From positions 124,001-188,000 of the forward strand of contig CAVXXW010000022.1 in NCBI GenBank assembly GCA_963765785.1: a DNA stretch of 64,000 nt, in the 5' to 3' direction. The DNA comes from AC-32 sp963765785 (lineage in GTDB: Bacteria > Actinomycetota > Thermoleophilia > Gaiellales > Gaiellaceae). A program made the translations under genes and the position numbers. A model generated the notes under the pieces. That model saw nothing but the letters and a program-made list of their open reading frames with translations. It did no database searches and had not been told where the DNA came from. Positions within the stretch are counted from its first letter, which is position 1; each line of letters opens with the position of its first letter. Positions 1 to 8,993 of the stretch are shown one piece after another.

Positions 1-147
1 AGGCAGCGCGACGCGCTGCGGGCGCTGGCGGACGCGGGGAAGAAGGGCGACGTCCAGGCCGTGCGGCGCCTGGCCGTGCGCAACGCTCAGCTGAACGGCC
101 AGGCAGGCGACATCGCGCGCCAGCTCGGGGCCAAGTCCTGCACCTAG
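1..147 (+). CDS. C-terminal end of an unrecognised protein (5' truncated by window edge)
   Basis: An open frame runs from the first base to a TAG at 145-147, giving about 48 residues rich in Arg, Ala and Leu and ending in AKSCT. It has coding-like codon use and lies 20 bp upstream of miaB on the same strand. Only the tail is present, so no family can be named; alpha-helical composition is all that can be said. Confidence 0.5.
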   Translation, partial: RQRDALRALADAGKKGDVQAVRRLAVRNAQLNGQAGDIARQLGAKSCT

Positions 148-167
148 TCCAGGCTAGGCTTCCGGGC

Positions 168-1484
168 ATGCGCCGCTACCACGTCACAACCTTCGGTTGC
201 CAGATGAACGCTCACGACTCTGAGCGGATCAAGGGCATGCTCGAGGAGCTCGGTCTCGGCGAGGCGCGGGCGCAGGAGGAGGCGGACGTGCTCGTCTTCA
301 ACACCTGCACGATCCGCGAGAAGCCCGACCAGCGCTTCGCGGCCCACTTGGCGCAGGCGCGCGCCCTGAAGGAGCGCGACCCGGAGAAGATGATCGCCGT
401 CGGCGGCTGCTACGCCGAGGCCCAGCGCGAGCGGCTGTTCTCGCTCTACCCCTACGTGGACGTCGCGTTCGGGCCGGGTTCGATTCCACACCTGGCGGAG
501 TGGCTCGGCGCGGGCGGGGAGGGCGTCGACCGGGGCGCGTTCGGGATCGGCGAGGAGCGCGCCTTTGCCGGGCGGCTGCCGCTGCACCGCGAGCGCCGCT
601 TTCAGGCGTGGGTGCAGATCTCGATGGGCTGCAACTCCGTCTGCGCCTACTGCATCGTCCCGTCGGTGCGCGGCCGCGAGGTCTCGCGCCGGCCGGGCGA
701 GATCCTGGCCGAGGTGGAAGGCCTCGCGCGGGAGGGCGTCCGCGAGCTGACGCTGCTCGGCCAGAACGTCAACTCCTACGGCCGAGACCTCGGCAGCCGC
801 TTCGACGAGCTCCTGCGGGCGTGCGACGCCGTCGACGGGATCGAGCGGATCCGCTTCACGAGCCCGCACCCGAAGGACTTCCGCGCGCCGGTGATCGCCG
901 CGATGGCGGAGTGCGACAGCGTTTGCGAGCACGCTCACCTGCCGCTCCAATCAGGGTCGACGCGCGTCCTGAAGGCGATGCGGCGGACGTACTCGCGTGA
1001 GCGGTACCTGCGCCTCGTCGACGAGCTGCGCGGTGCGATCCCGGACCTCGCGCTGACGACCGACCTGATCGTGGGGTTCCCGGGCGAGACGGAGGCCGAC
1101 TTCGAGGAGACGATGAGCGCAGTGGAGGAGGTCGGCTACGACGGCGCCTTCACCTTCGTCTACTCGCCGCGGCAGGGCACGGAGGCGGCCTCGATGCCCG
1201 ATCAGGTTTCGGAGGACGTCAAGCGCGACCGGATCGAGCGGCTGATCGACGTCGTGCAGCGCGTCGCGGACGCCCGGAACCGGGAGCGGATCGGCCGCGT
1301 CGAGCAGGTGCTCGTCGAGGGCCCGAGCCGGAACGACCCGGCGCTCCTGCGCGGCCGGACGCGCCGCAACACGACGGTGAACTTCACTGGCACTGCCGCG
1401 GCGGGCGAGCTCGTATCGGTGACGATCGAGGCCGCGACGTCGACGACGCTCAGAGGCACGCAGCTCGCCGCAGTTGCAGCGTAG
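168..1484 (+). CDS. miaB: tRNA-2-methylthio-N6-dimethylallyladenosine synthase MiaB
   Basis: A radical SAM methylthiotransferase that converts i6A37 to ms2i6A37 in tRNAs reading UNN codons. The 438-residue protein shows the full family layout: an N-terminal UPF0004 domain with three cluster cysteines (C11, C47, C81), the radical SAM motif CNSVCAYC (C155, C159, C162), and a C-terminal TRAM-like domain from about residue 375. Length is normal for MiaB. The next gene overlaps its last 11 bases, and miaA, which makes its i6A substrate, lies 2.3 kb downstream on the same strand. Confidence 0.95.
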   Translation: MRRYHVTTFGCQMNAHDSERIKGMLEELGLGEARAQEEADVLVFNTCTIREKPDQRFAAHLAQARALKERDPEKMIAVGGCYAEAQRERLFSLYPYVDVAFGPGSIPHLAEWLGAGGEGVDRGAFGIGEERAFAGRLPLHRERRFQAWVQISMGCNSVCAYCIVPSVRGREVSRRPGEILAEVEGLAREGVRELTLLGQNVNSYGRDLGSRFDELLRACDAVDGIERIRFTSPHPKDFRAPVIAAMAECDSVCEHAHLPLQSGSTRVLKAMRRTYSRERYLRLVDELRGAIPDLALTTDLIVGFPGETEADFEETMSAVEEVGYDGAFTFVYSPRQGTEAASMPDQVSEDVKRDRIERLIDVVQRVADARNRERIGRVEQVLVEGPSRNDPALLRGRTRRNTTVNFTGTAAAGELVSVTIEAATSTTLRGTQLAAVAA

Positions 1485-2229
1485 AGACCTAGCCTGGGAC
1501 GGCTGCCTCAACGTCCGCGACCTCGGCGGGCTGCCGACGGCCGACGGGGATCAGACGCGCTTCGGATCGATCGTCCGCGCCGACAGCGTCCACCTGCTGA
1601 GCGCCGAGGGTTGGCGGGCGCTCGCCGACTACGGCGTCCACACGGTGATCGACCTGCGCGGAGACCACGAGCGCGAGGACGACCCGCCGGCCGAGCTGCC
1701 GGTCGAGATCGTGCACGTCCCCTTCATGGAGGCGAGTGAGGCGGAGTGGGACGAGATCGCCGAGGAGCTCGACGCCGCTGCGGCCGCCGCGCCGGACGAC
1801 GCCACCGCGACCCGTGACGTCTACCTGATCTTCCTCGAGCGCTTCGCGGCCAACGTGGCCGCCTCGGTCCGCGCGGTGTCGCACGCTCCCGAGGGCGGTG
1901 TCGTCATCCACTGCGTCGGCGGCAAGGACCGGACCGGGCTGCTCGTGGCATTCCTGCTCCATCTGGCAGGCGTCCCGGACGACGAGGTCGCCGCGGACTA
2001 CGCGCTGAGCGAGGAGCGCCTGTTGCCGCGGCACCAGGCGTGGTTCGAGGCGGTGGAAACGGAAGAGGAGCTCGAGCGCCTGCGCCGGATCGCGCAAACC
2101 CCGGCGGCGTCGATGACCGGCGTCTTCGCGGAGCTGGAGCGCCGATACGGCAGCGTCGAGGGTTACCTGCGCCACGTCGGGCTCACGGACAAGGACCTGG
2201 AACAGGCCCGCGCGCGCCTCCGCGGCTAG
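1474..2229 (+). CDS. Tyrosine-protein phosphatase (Y_phosphatase3 / protein-tyrosine phosphatase-like)
   Basis: A 251-residue protein starting at a TTG that overlaps the end of miaB. The N-terminus carries the NVRDLGG-type motif typical of this phosphatase group, and residues 146-155 contain HCVGGKDRTG, the Cx5R P-loop with the catalytic Cys at about 147. The upstream acidic stretch and helical C-terminus match secreted or cytosolic lipid/tyrosine phosphatases of Actinobacteria. No signal peptide is visible, so a cytoplasmic role is likely. Whether the substrate is a phosphotyrosine protein or a phosphoinositide cannot be told from sequence. Confidence 0.85.
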   Translation: MQRRDLAWDGCLNVRDLGGLPTADGDQTRFGSIVRADSVHLLSAEGWRALADYGVHTVIDLRGDHEREDDPPAELPVEIVHVPFMEASEAEWDEIAEELDAAAAAAPDDATATRDVYLIFLERFAANVAASVRAVSHAPEGGVVIHCVGGKDRTGLLVAFLLHLAGVPDDEVAADYALSEERLLPRHQAWFEAVETEEELERLRRIAQTPAASMTGVFAELERRYGSVEGYLRHVGLTDKDLEQARARLRG

Positions 2230-2310
2230 CGGGCTCGTGCGGATCGGCGCATGAAACCGCCGCGAACGGGGTAGGCGCGAGTCGACCCATCGCCCAGGAG
2301 GGTAGACCCA

Positions 2311-3710
2311 ATGAGCAAGCTGCGCTGCAGCCTGTTCGCGCTCGTGTGCACGGGCGTCCTCGTCGCGGCTGCGACGCTCGCGGTCGGCACCAAGTCGGCC
2401 AGCGGCGGCGGCAAGCACCACGGCCTGCCGGTGTCCCGGGACGTCCGCCAGATGCTGCACGAGGTCAGCTCGCGCAACATCGAGCAGACGATCCAGAAGC
2501 TGGTCTCGTTCGGGACCCGCCACACGCTCTCGTCGCAGACCGACCCGAAACGCGGGATCGGCGCGGCGACCCAGTGGGTGTACGACCAGCTCCAGCAGGA
2601 CGCGGGGCGGCTTCCGGCGGCCGGATGACGGTCGAGACGCAGTCGTTCGTCCAGCCGGCCGGGCCGCGGATCCCGACGCCGACGACGATCACCAACGTGA
2701 TCGCCACGTTGCACGGCTCGCAGGCCGAGTCCGCGGGCCGCACGTACGTCGTGAGCGGCCACCTCGACTCGCGCGTCACGGACGTCCTGAACGGGGCGTC
2801 GGACGCGCCCGGCGCGGACGACGACGGCTCGGGTGTCGCCGCCGTCCTCGAGCTGGCGCGCGTGATGTCCACGCGCCACTTCGACGCGACGATCGTCTTC
2901 GCCGTCTTCTCCGGCGAGGAGCAGGGCACCTTCGGCTCGGTGAACTACGCGTCCCGCCTCAAGGCCGCGGGCGTGAACGTCGCCGGGATGTTCTCGAACG
3001 ACATCATCGGGAGCCCACTCGGCCAGAACGGCATCCGCGACCGGCGCGACCTGCGCGTTTTCGCGGAGGGCCCATCGCCGCAGGAGACGCCGGCGCAGGC
3101 CGCGACCAGGCGGACGATGGGCGGCGAGAACGACTCGCCTCCGCGCGAGCTCGCCCGCTTCGTCCGTGAGGCCGCTCAGGCGGCGATCCCGAAGATGAAC
3201 GTCTGGATCATCTACCGGCGCGACCGCTTCCTGCGCGGCACCGACGACGGCCCGTTCCTCGACCAGGGGTACCCGGGGCTCCGGCTGACCGAGCCCAACG
3301 AGGACTACCGGCACGAGCACCAGGACGTCCGCGTCGAGAACGGCGTCCAGTTCGGCGACCTGCCGCAGTTCGTCGACTACGACTACATCGCGAACGCGAC
3401 CCGAGTGAACCTCGCGGCGCTCGCCGCCCTGGCGAACGGGCCTGCGGCGCCGTCGGGCGTCAAGGTCGAGGCCTCGACGCTCACGGTCGACACGAGCCTC
3501 GAGTGGCAGCCGAACACCGAGCCCGACCTGGCGGGCTACGAGATCGTCTACCGCGACACGAACATGCCCTACTGGCAGCACACGATCCCGGTCGGGAACG
3601 TGACCGGCTACACCGTGAAGGGCATCACGAAGGACAACTACCTGTTCGGCGTCCGCGCCGTCGACAAGGACGGCAACCGCAGCGTCGTCACCTTCCCGGT
3701 GCCGAAGTAG
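2311..3710 (+). pseudogene. M28-family zinc aminopeptidase, interrupted by one frameshift
   Basis: The ATG at 2311 follows an AGGAGG-like site and opens a signal peptide (residues 1-31) plus the N-terminal helices, but this frame hits TGA at 2626. The catalytic domain continues without interruption in another frame from about 2605 to the stop at 3710: GHLDSR (metal His and Asp), GADDDGSG (bridging Asp), FSGEEQG (Glu pair). A fibronectin-III-like segment follows from about 3440. Loss of one base in the G-rich run 2602-2610 would restore one reading frame, so this is either a recent mutation or a sequencing error. Intact, it would be a secreted peptidase of the Ywad/aminopeptidase S type. Confidence 0.8.
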
Positions 3711-3718
3711 GCGACCGG

Positions 3719-3750
3719 CGAGGGCGTCTGCCGCCGGGCGGGCGCCCTCG
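3719..3750 (+). terminator. Hairpin after the M28 peptidase gene
   Basis: An 8-bp perfect inverted repeat (CGAGGGCG at 3719-3726 and CGCCCTCG at 3743-3750) begins 9 bases after the stop codon. There is no T-run, so if it terminates transcription it would be of the GC-hairpin type common in Actinobacteria. Confidence 0.35.
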
Positions 3751-3768
3751 TCCACGACAATTCGCTTC

Positions 3769-4659
3769 GTGCGGCGCGTGCTCGCAATCTTCGGCCCGAC
3801 GGCCTCCGGCAAGACGGCCGTGGCGGAGGCGGTCGGCGAGCGGATCAATGCCGAGCTCGTGTCCGCCGACGCGATGCAGGTCTACCGCGGGCTGCCGATC
3901 CTGACGAACCAGTCCGAGCGCTCGGCGCGTCTGGTGGCGTTCGTCGGGCTGGACGAGACGTTCTCGGTCGCCGAATACCAGCCGCTCGCGCACGCCGCGG
4001 TGGACGAGATCCTGGCGGCGGGCCGGACGCCTATCGTCGTCGGCGGGACCGGCCTCTACCTGCGGGCCGCGATCGCCGACCTCGAGCTGCCGCCGCCGCC
4101 GGCGGCAGGCGCGCGTGAGCGGTTCGAGTCGCTCTACGACGAGCTTGGCGCGGAGAGCGCGCACGGGCTGCTCGCCGGGCGCGACCCGGCCGCTGCTGCG
4201 GTCGTCCACGCCAACGATCGCCGGCGCGTTGTGCGCGCGCTCGAGCTGGCGGAGGCGGGCTCCAGCCTGCTCCCGGTCGCCAACCGGCTTTGGGGTGCCG
4301 AGACGCGTCATCCGACGCTGGTCGTTGGGCTGGACGTGCCACCCGACGTCCTAGCCGGGCGGATCGAGTGGCGAACGAATGAGATGTTCGAGCGCGGTGT
4401 GGAGGACGAGGTGCGGGTGGCGCTCCGGAATCCTCTTTCGCAGACCGCGCTTACGATCCACGGGCTGAGCAACGTGGCTCGCCTGCCACGAGAGCAAGCG
4501 GTCGACGCCCTCGTCCGACGGACGCGCCGCTATGCCGCGTACCAGCGGAAGTGGATGCGCCGGATCCCGGGCCTCGTGCTCGTCGACGCAAATCGCGCAG
4601 CGGACGAGGTCGCCGAGGACGTCGTCAACGAGCTTGGTAGCGTGGCCGGCGCCCGATGA
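3769..4659 (+). CDS. miaA: tRNA dimethylallyltransferase MiaA
   Basis: Transfers the dimethylallyl group of DMAPP to the N6 amine of A37 in tRNA, the step before MiaB. The 296-residue protein has the P-loop GPTASGKT at residues 9-16, the LVSADAMQVYRGL catalytic region with the conserved Asp, a GGTGLYLRA motif near residue 90, and the C-terminal YAAYQRKWMR signature. Starts with GTG at 3769. The terminal TGA overlaps the ATG of dapF by four bases, indicating translational coupling. Confidence 0.96.
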   Translation: MRRVLAIFGPTASGKTAVAEAVGERINAELVSADAMQVYRGLPILTNQSERSARLVAFVGLDETFSVAEYQPLAHAAVDEILAAGRTPIVVGGTGLYLRAAIADLELPPPPAAGARERFESLYDELGAESAHGLLAGRDPAAAAVVHANDRRRVVRALELAEAGSSLLPVANRLWGAETRHPTLVVGLDVPPDVLAGRIEWRTNEMFERGVEDEVRVALRNPLSQTALTIHGLSNVARLPREQAVDALVRRTRRYAAYQRKWMRRIPGLVLVDANRAADEVAEDVVNELGSVAGAR

Positions 4660-5435
4660 AGCTCTCGAAGTGGCACGGCCTCGGCAACGACTACCTGCTC
4701 GTCGAGCAGGCCGAGCTGCCCGTCCCACTGACGCCCAAGCTCGTGAAGCGCATCTGCGACTACCACTTCGGCGTGGGCTCGGACGGGATCCTCGAGGTCG
4801 TCTCGACCGACGACGACCGCGCCGAGGTCGTGATCTGGAACCCGGATGGCTCGGTCGCCGAGCTCTCGGGCAACGGCACGCGCATCGCCGCACGGTGGCT
4901 CGCGCGCCGCACGGGCGAGGACGAGGTGCGGATCCTCGTCGGTCCGCGCATGGTGGTTGCCAAGCTGCGCGGCGAGCGTGACGTCGAGCAGGCGATTGGC
5001 CGCGTCGAGGTGAGCCCGCCGGAGACGATCGACGTCGACGGCGAGGCGGTCGAGCTCACGCCCGTCTCGGTCGGCAACCCGCACGCCGTCATCCAGCGCC
5101 TGCCCGACCGCGCCGAGCTGCTGCGGCTCGGACCGCTGGTCGAGCATCACCAGCGCTTCCCCGAGCGGACGAACGTCCAGCTGGTGCGCGTCGACGGCGA
5201 CCACGACATCACGGTCGGCGTCTGGGAGCGCGGGGCGGGGGAGACGCTCTCCTCCGGGACGAGCGCCGTCGCCGCGAGCGCCGCCGCCGTCGCGAACGGC
5301 TGGTGCGAGACCCCCGTCACGGTGCACCTGGCCGGCGGCGACCTGCAGGTCGAGCTGCACGACGGCGAGGCAACCCTGACCGGCCCGGCGGAGGAGATCT
5401 GCACCGTCGAGCTCGCGCAGGAGTTCTCGCTCTGA
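4656..5435 (+). CDS. dapF: Diaminopimelate epimerase-like protein (DapF) with both catalytic cysteines replaced by serine
   Basis: A 259-residue DapF-fold protein beginning KLSKWHGLGNDYLL, with the expected GNPHAV, RFPERTNVQ and ERGAGET motifs. DapF normally interconverts LL- and meso-diaminopimelate with two active-site cysteines. Here the first (CGNG in known enzymes) reads LSGNGT with Ser71, and the second (ACGSGA) reads SSGTSA with Ser200. All surrounding substrate-binding motifs are retained. The neighbour downstream is dapL-like, which supports a role in the DAP pathway, but activity as a conventional two-cysteine epimerase is doubtful from sequence alone. Confidence 0.85.
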   Translation: MKLSKWHGLGNDYLLVEQAELPVPLTPKLVKRICDYHFGVGSDGILEVVSTDDDRAEVVIWNPDGSVAELSGNGTRIAARWLARRTGEDEVRILVGPRMVVAKLRGERDVEQAIGRVEVSPPETIDVDGEAVELTPVSVGNPHAVIQRLPDRAELLRLGPLVEHHQRFPERTNVQLVRVDGDHDITVGVWERGAGETLSSGTSAVAASAAAVANGWCETPVTVHLAGGDLQVELHDGEATLTGPAEEICTVELAQEFSL

Positions 5436-5529
5436 GGCGTCGCTTGCGCTGCCGCCCTCAGGACGTGGGAGCTCAGCTCGCGCGTCCGTCTGCAATGACC
5501 GGTCGATGCGCCGCTCGAGAGGATGCGGC

Positions 5530-6708
5530 ATGAGATTTGCGCAAAGGCTCGACGCCGTCCCGCCGTACCTGTTCGCCGAGCTCGAGCGGAAGATCGCCGA
5601 GAAGCGGGCCGCGGGCGTGGACGTGATCAGCCTCGGCATCGGCGATCCGGACCTGCCGACGCCGGCGCCGGTGATCGAGGCGCTGGCGGCCGGTGCTCGC
5701 GACCCCGCGACGCACCAGTACCCGACGAACCACGGCTCGGACGAGTTCCGGGCGGCCGCGGCCGGCTTCTACCGCGCACGGTTCGGAGTCGACCTCGACC
5801 CGCGCTCAGAGGTCGTGCCCGCGCTCGGCGGCAAGGAGGCGGTCGGGCACATCGCGATGGCGCTGCTCGACCCGGGCGACGTCTGCCTTTCGCCCGATCC
5901 CGGGTATCCGCCGTACACCTCCGGCCCGGTCTTCGCGGGCGCCGAGGTCCACTACCTGCCGCTCCGGGCCCAGCAGGGATTCCTGCCCGACCTCGACACG
6001 ATCCCGGCCGAGGTGCTCAAGCGCGCGAACCTGCTCTTCCTCGACTACCCGAACAACCCGACGGGGGCGGTCGTGCAGGACGGCTACTTCGAGCGCGCCA
6101 TCGAGCTTGCGCGCGCCAACGACCTGGTGGTCGTCCACGACAACGCGTATTCAGAGCTCTGCTTCGACGGCTACCTCGCGCCGAGCTTCCTCGAGACGCC
6201 GGGGGCGAAGGAGGTCGGCGTCGAGATCTTCTCGCTGTCGAAGGGCTGGAACATGACCGGCTGGCGCGCCGGCCTCGTCGCCGGCAACCCCGAGGTCGTC
6301 GAGCGGTACCGGCACCTGAAGACGAACCTCGACTCGGGCATGTTCGAGGCCGTCCAGCGCGCGACGGTCGCCGCGCTCACCGAAGCGTGGGACTTCCCGC
6401 GCGAGATGTCGGCGGTGTACGAGCGCCGGCGCGACCTGCTCGCGGACGCGCTGGCCGCGATCGGCCTCGACGTGCAGCCGCCGAAGGCAACGCCCTACTT
6501 CTGGGTGCCAGTCCCCGAAGGCCACACCTCCGCGTCGTTCACCGAGCTGGTGCTCGAGAACGCTGCCGTCGTCGTCTCGCCGGGGCCGTCCTTCGGCCCG
6601 AGCGGCGAAGGCTTCGTCCGTCTTTCGATGACCGTTCCGGACGAACGGCTCGAGGAAGCGGCGCGGCGAATCGAGTCCTCGCTCCGGAGCGGCATAATCA
6701 CGGCGTGA
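5530..6708 (+). CDS. dapL: LL-diaminopimelate aminotransferase-like class I/II aminotransferase
   Basis: PLP-dependent fold-type I enzyme of 392 residues. Start chosen at ATG 5530 (MRFAQRLDAVPPYLF), the usual N-terminus of DapL-type enzymes, rather than the in-frame ATG at 5506. It shows LGIGDPD near the N-terminus, DYPNNPTGA, and SLSKGWNMTGWR with the Schiff-base lysine. DapL makes LL-DAP directly from tetrahydrodipicolinate. Its position next to the dapF-like gene favours this function, although related aspartate/succinyldiaminopimelate aminotransferases are hard to exclude. GTGA overlap with hflX. Confidence 0.8.
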   Translation: MRFAQRLDAVPPYLFAELERKIAEKRAAGVDVISLGIGDPDLPTPAPVIEALAAGARDPATHQYPTNHGSDEFRAAAAGFYRARFGVDLDPRSEVVPALGGKEAVGHIAMALLDPGDVCLSPDPGYPPYTSGPVFAGAEVHYLPLRAQQGFLPDLDTIPAEVLKRANLLFLDYPNNPTGAVVQDGYFERAIELARANDLVVVHDNAYSELCFDGYLAPSFLETPGAKEVGVEIFSLSKGWNMTGWRAGLVAGNPEVVERYRHLKTNLDSGMFEAVQRATVAALTEAWDFPREMSAVYERRRDLLADALAAIGLDVQPPKATPYFWVPVPEGHTSASFTELVLENAAVVVSPGPSFGPSGEGFVRLSMTVPDERLEEAARRIESSLRSGIITA

Positions 6709-8006
6709 CGACGCGACAGCCGGATCCTGCCCCGGGTGCCGAGCCCGAGCGCGGGTTCGTGCTCGCGGTTCCGCCGAAGGGCGCCGACGACGAGCTCGAC
6801 GAGCTCCGGGAGCTCGCTCGGACCGCGGGCGTCGAGCCCGTGGCTGACCTCGTCCAGCACCGCGACCGGCCCGACCCCCGCACCTACGTCGGCAAGGGCA
6901 AGCTCCAGGAGCTGAAGGAGGCGTTCAAGACCTCCGGCGCGGAGTCGCTGATCGTCGACGACGAGCTCTCGCCGGTGCAGCAGAAGGCGCTCGAGGACGC
7001 GCTCCAGGCGCGCGTCGTCGACCGGACGCAGCTGATCCTCGACATCTTCGCCCAGCACGCCGTCAGTGCCGAGGGCAAGCTCCAGGTGGAGCTCGCGCAG
7101 CTCGAGTACAACCTGCCGCGCATGCGTGGCCTCTGGCAGCACCTCGAACGCCTCGGAGGCGGCGTCGGCACGAGAGGCCCAGGCGAGAGCCAGCTCGAGA
7201 CCGACCGGCGGCTGGCGCGGCGGCGAGTGACGATCCTGCGCGAGCGCCTGCGGCGGCTGGCTCGGCAGCGCTCGACGCGCCGGAAGGGACGTCGCCGCTC
7301 CGAAGTGCCGACGATCGCGCTCGCCGGCTACACGAACGTCGGCAAGTCGACGCTTCTGAACGCGCTCACCGACGCCGGGGTGTCGGTGGACGACCGCCTC
7401 TTCGAGACGCTTGACCCAACCACGCGCGGGTTCGAGGTCGACGGCCGCCGGTACCTCGTCACCGACACTGTCGGCTTCATCCGCCGCCTGCCCCACCAGC
7501 TGGTCGAGGGCTTCGCGGCGACGCTGGAGGAGACGCTCGTCGCGGACCTCGTGCTGCACGTCGCGGACGCCTCGGTGTCAGACGCCGCGCTCGACGCGAT
7601 GCTCGACGCGGTGGACTCGGTGCTGAAGGAGATCGGCGCCGGTGAGCTGCCGGTCGAGCTGGTGCTGAACAAGGTCGACGCTATCGATCTGCTGCGGCGA
7701 CGGCGCCTCGCCAACCGCTTCCCCGACGCGCTCCTCGTCTCGGCGCGGACCGGGGAAGGGCTCGACGAGCTGCGGGCGCGGATGGCCGGGCGGTTCGGTG
7801 AGCGGTTCGAGGCAGTGCGGCTGCTGATCCCGTACGACGAAGGCGCCAAGCTCGCCGAGCTGTACGCGCTCGGCACGCCGGTCGACGAGCGGCACGATCG
7901 CGAGGAAGGCGTCTACATCCGCGCACGGCTGCCCCGCCGCGAGCTGCGCCGCTTCGCTCCGTACCTCGTCCTCGACCCACCGAGCGAGGCTCGCTCGAGC
8001 GCGTGA
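6705..8006 (+). CDS. hflX: Ribosome-associated GTPase HflX
   Basis: A 433-residue GTPase that splits or rescues ribosomes under stress in studied bacteria. The start is GTG 6705, overlapping the dapL-like stop as GTGA; the same frame is open much further upstream, but that stretch has no coding character. It contains the HflX N-terminal domain with TYVGKGKLQEL, the glycine-rich GTRGPGESQLETDRR linker, and a G domain: GYTNVGKST (about residue 207), DTVGFI, NKVD and SARTG. Ends in a GTGA overlap with dut. Confidence 0.95.
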   Translation: MTTRQPDPAPGAEPERGFVLAVPPKGADDELDELRELARTAGVEPVADLVQHRDRPDPRTYVGKGKLQELKEAFKTSGAESLIVDDELSPVQQKALEDALQARVVDRTQLILDIFAQHAVSAEGKLQVELAQLEYNLPRMRGLWQHLERLGGGVGTRGPGESQLETDRRLARRRVTILRERLRRLARQRSTRRKGRRRSEVPTIALAGYTNVGKSTLLNALTDAGVSVDDRLFETLDPTTRGFEVDGRRYLVTDTVGFIRRLPHQLVEGFAATLEETLVADLVLHVADASVSDAALDAMLDAVDSVLKEIGAGELPVELVLNKVDAIDLLRRRRLANRFPDALLVSARTGEGLDELRARMAGRFGERFEAVRLLIPYDEGAKLAELYALGTPVDERHDREEGVYIRARLPRRELRRFAPYLVLDPPSEARSSA

Positions 8007-8449
8007 TCGAACTGCCGATTCGCCGACTGCGGGACGACGCGGTCCTACCGGAGCGCGCGTATACCGGCGACGCGGGGCTCGACCTCGCGGCCTGCGAGCA
8101 GGTCGAGCTCGGGCCGGGCGAGCGTGCCACAGTGGCCACGGGCCTCGCCGTCGCGATCCCGGAGGGGTTCGCGGGCTTCGTCCAGCCGCGCTCGGGCCTG
8201 GCGGCGCGGCACGGCCTGACCGTCGTCAACTCGCCGGGCCTCGTGGACTCCGGCTACCGCGGCGAGCTGCGCGTCGTGCTGCTGAACACGGACGCGCGCG
8301 AGCCGTTCGTGGTCGAGCCGGGCATGCGGATCGCGCAACTCGTCGTCCTGCCGGTTCCGGAGCTAGAGCTCGTCGAGGTGGAGGAGCTGCCGGGGAGCGA
8401 GCGCGGCGTGGGCGGCTTCGGGTCTTCCAGCCACTCCGGTCGAGCATGA
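8003..8449 (+). CDS. dut: Deoxyuridine 5'-triphosphate nucleotidohydrolase (dUTPase)
   Basis: Trimeric dUTPase that hydrolyses dUTP to dUMP and pyrophosphate. All five motifs are readable in 148 residues: AGLDLAA, PRSGLA, GLVDSGYRGEL, RIAQLVV and the C-terminal RGVGGFGSS glycine-rich motif. Length is typical. GTG start at 8003 overlaps the hflX stop by four bases. Confidence 0.96.
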   Translation: MIELPIRRLRDDAVLPERAYTGDAGLDLAACEQVELGPGERATVATGLAVAIPEGFAGFVQPRSGLAARHGLTVVNSPGLVDSGYRGELRVVLLNTDAREPFVVEPGMRIAQLVVLPVPELELVEVEELPGSERGVGGFGSSSHSGRA

Positions 8450-8537
8450 GCGGTTCGACCGGTCAGTTCAGACGCGCGTCCGGGCAAAGCCCGAACGCGC
8501 TGAGGTCGGCACCGCAAACGGCGCCTCCGAGGACGTA

Positions 8538-8993
8538 GTGGGCGAGCCGCGGATCCGGGTCTCGGCGATCCTGCGGTGGCAGGCGAGCATCCTGCTGTGC
8601 CGGCACGAGAAGAACGGCCGCGAGCACTGGCTGCTCCCGGGCGGGGGCGTCGACTCCGGTGAGAGCCTCGTCGACGCACTTCACCGCGAGCTGGCCGAGG
8701 AGGTGGGGATCGAGGACGAGATGCCGGTCGAAGGCCCGGTCGCGATCGTCGACTCGATCGCGCCGATACGCAGCTTTGCCGCGAAGCACGTGGTGCACAT
8801 CATCTTCGCGGGCGACCTGACGGGGCGCTCGCTGGAGACGGTCACGTCGCAGGACGCCGCGGTGCGCGGCCACCGGCTCTTCGGCGCGGACGACCTGGAC
8901 GAGATCGTCGTGCACCCGCCGATCCAGCGGTTCCTCCAGCGCTGGACACCCGGCGACCCGGCCGTCTACCTCGGCGCCCTCTGGGTCCCCTAG
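8538..8993 (+). CDS. Nudix hydrolase
   Basis: A 151-residue protein with a complete Nudix box near residues 38-60 (GGGVDSGES followed by HRELAEEVGI), which binds the metal and cleaves a nucleoside diphosphate linked to another group. GTG start at 8538 with a GAGG seven bases upstream. Substrate cannot be inferred. Its TAG at 8991-8993 overlaps the TAG of the convergent gatD gene (8990-8992), so the two genes meet tail to tail with no spacer. Confidence 0.85.
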   Translation: MGEPRIRVSAILRWQASILLCRHEKNGREHWLLPGGGVDSGESLVDALHRELAEEVGIEDEMPVEGPVAIVDSIAPIRSFAAKHVVHIIFAGDLTGRSLETVTSQDAAVRGHRLFGADDLDEIVVHPPIQRFLQRWTPGDPAVYLGALWVP

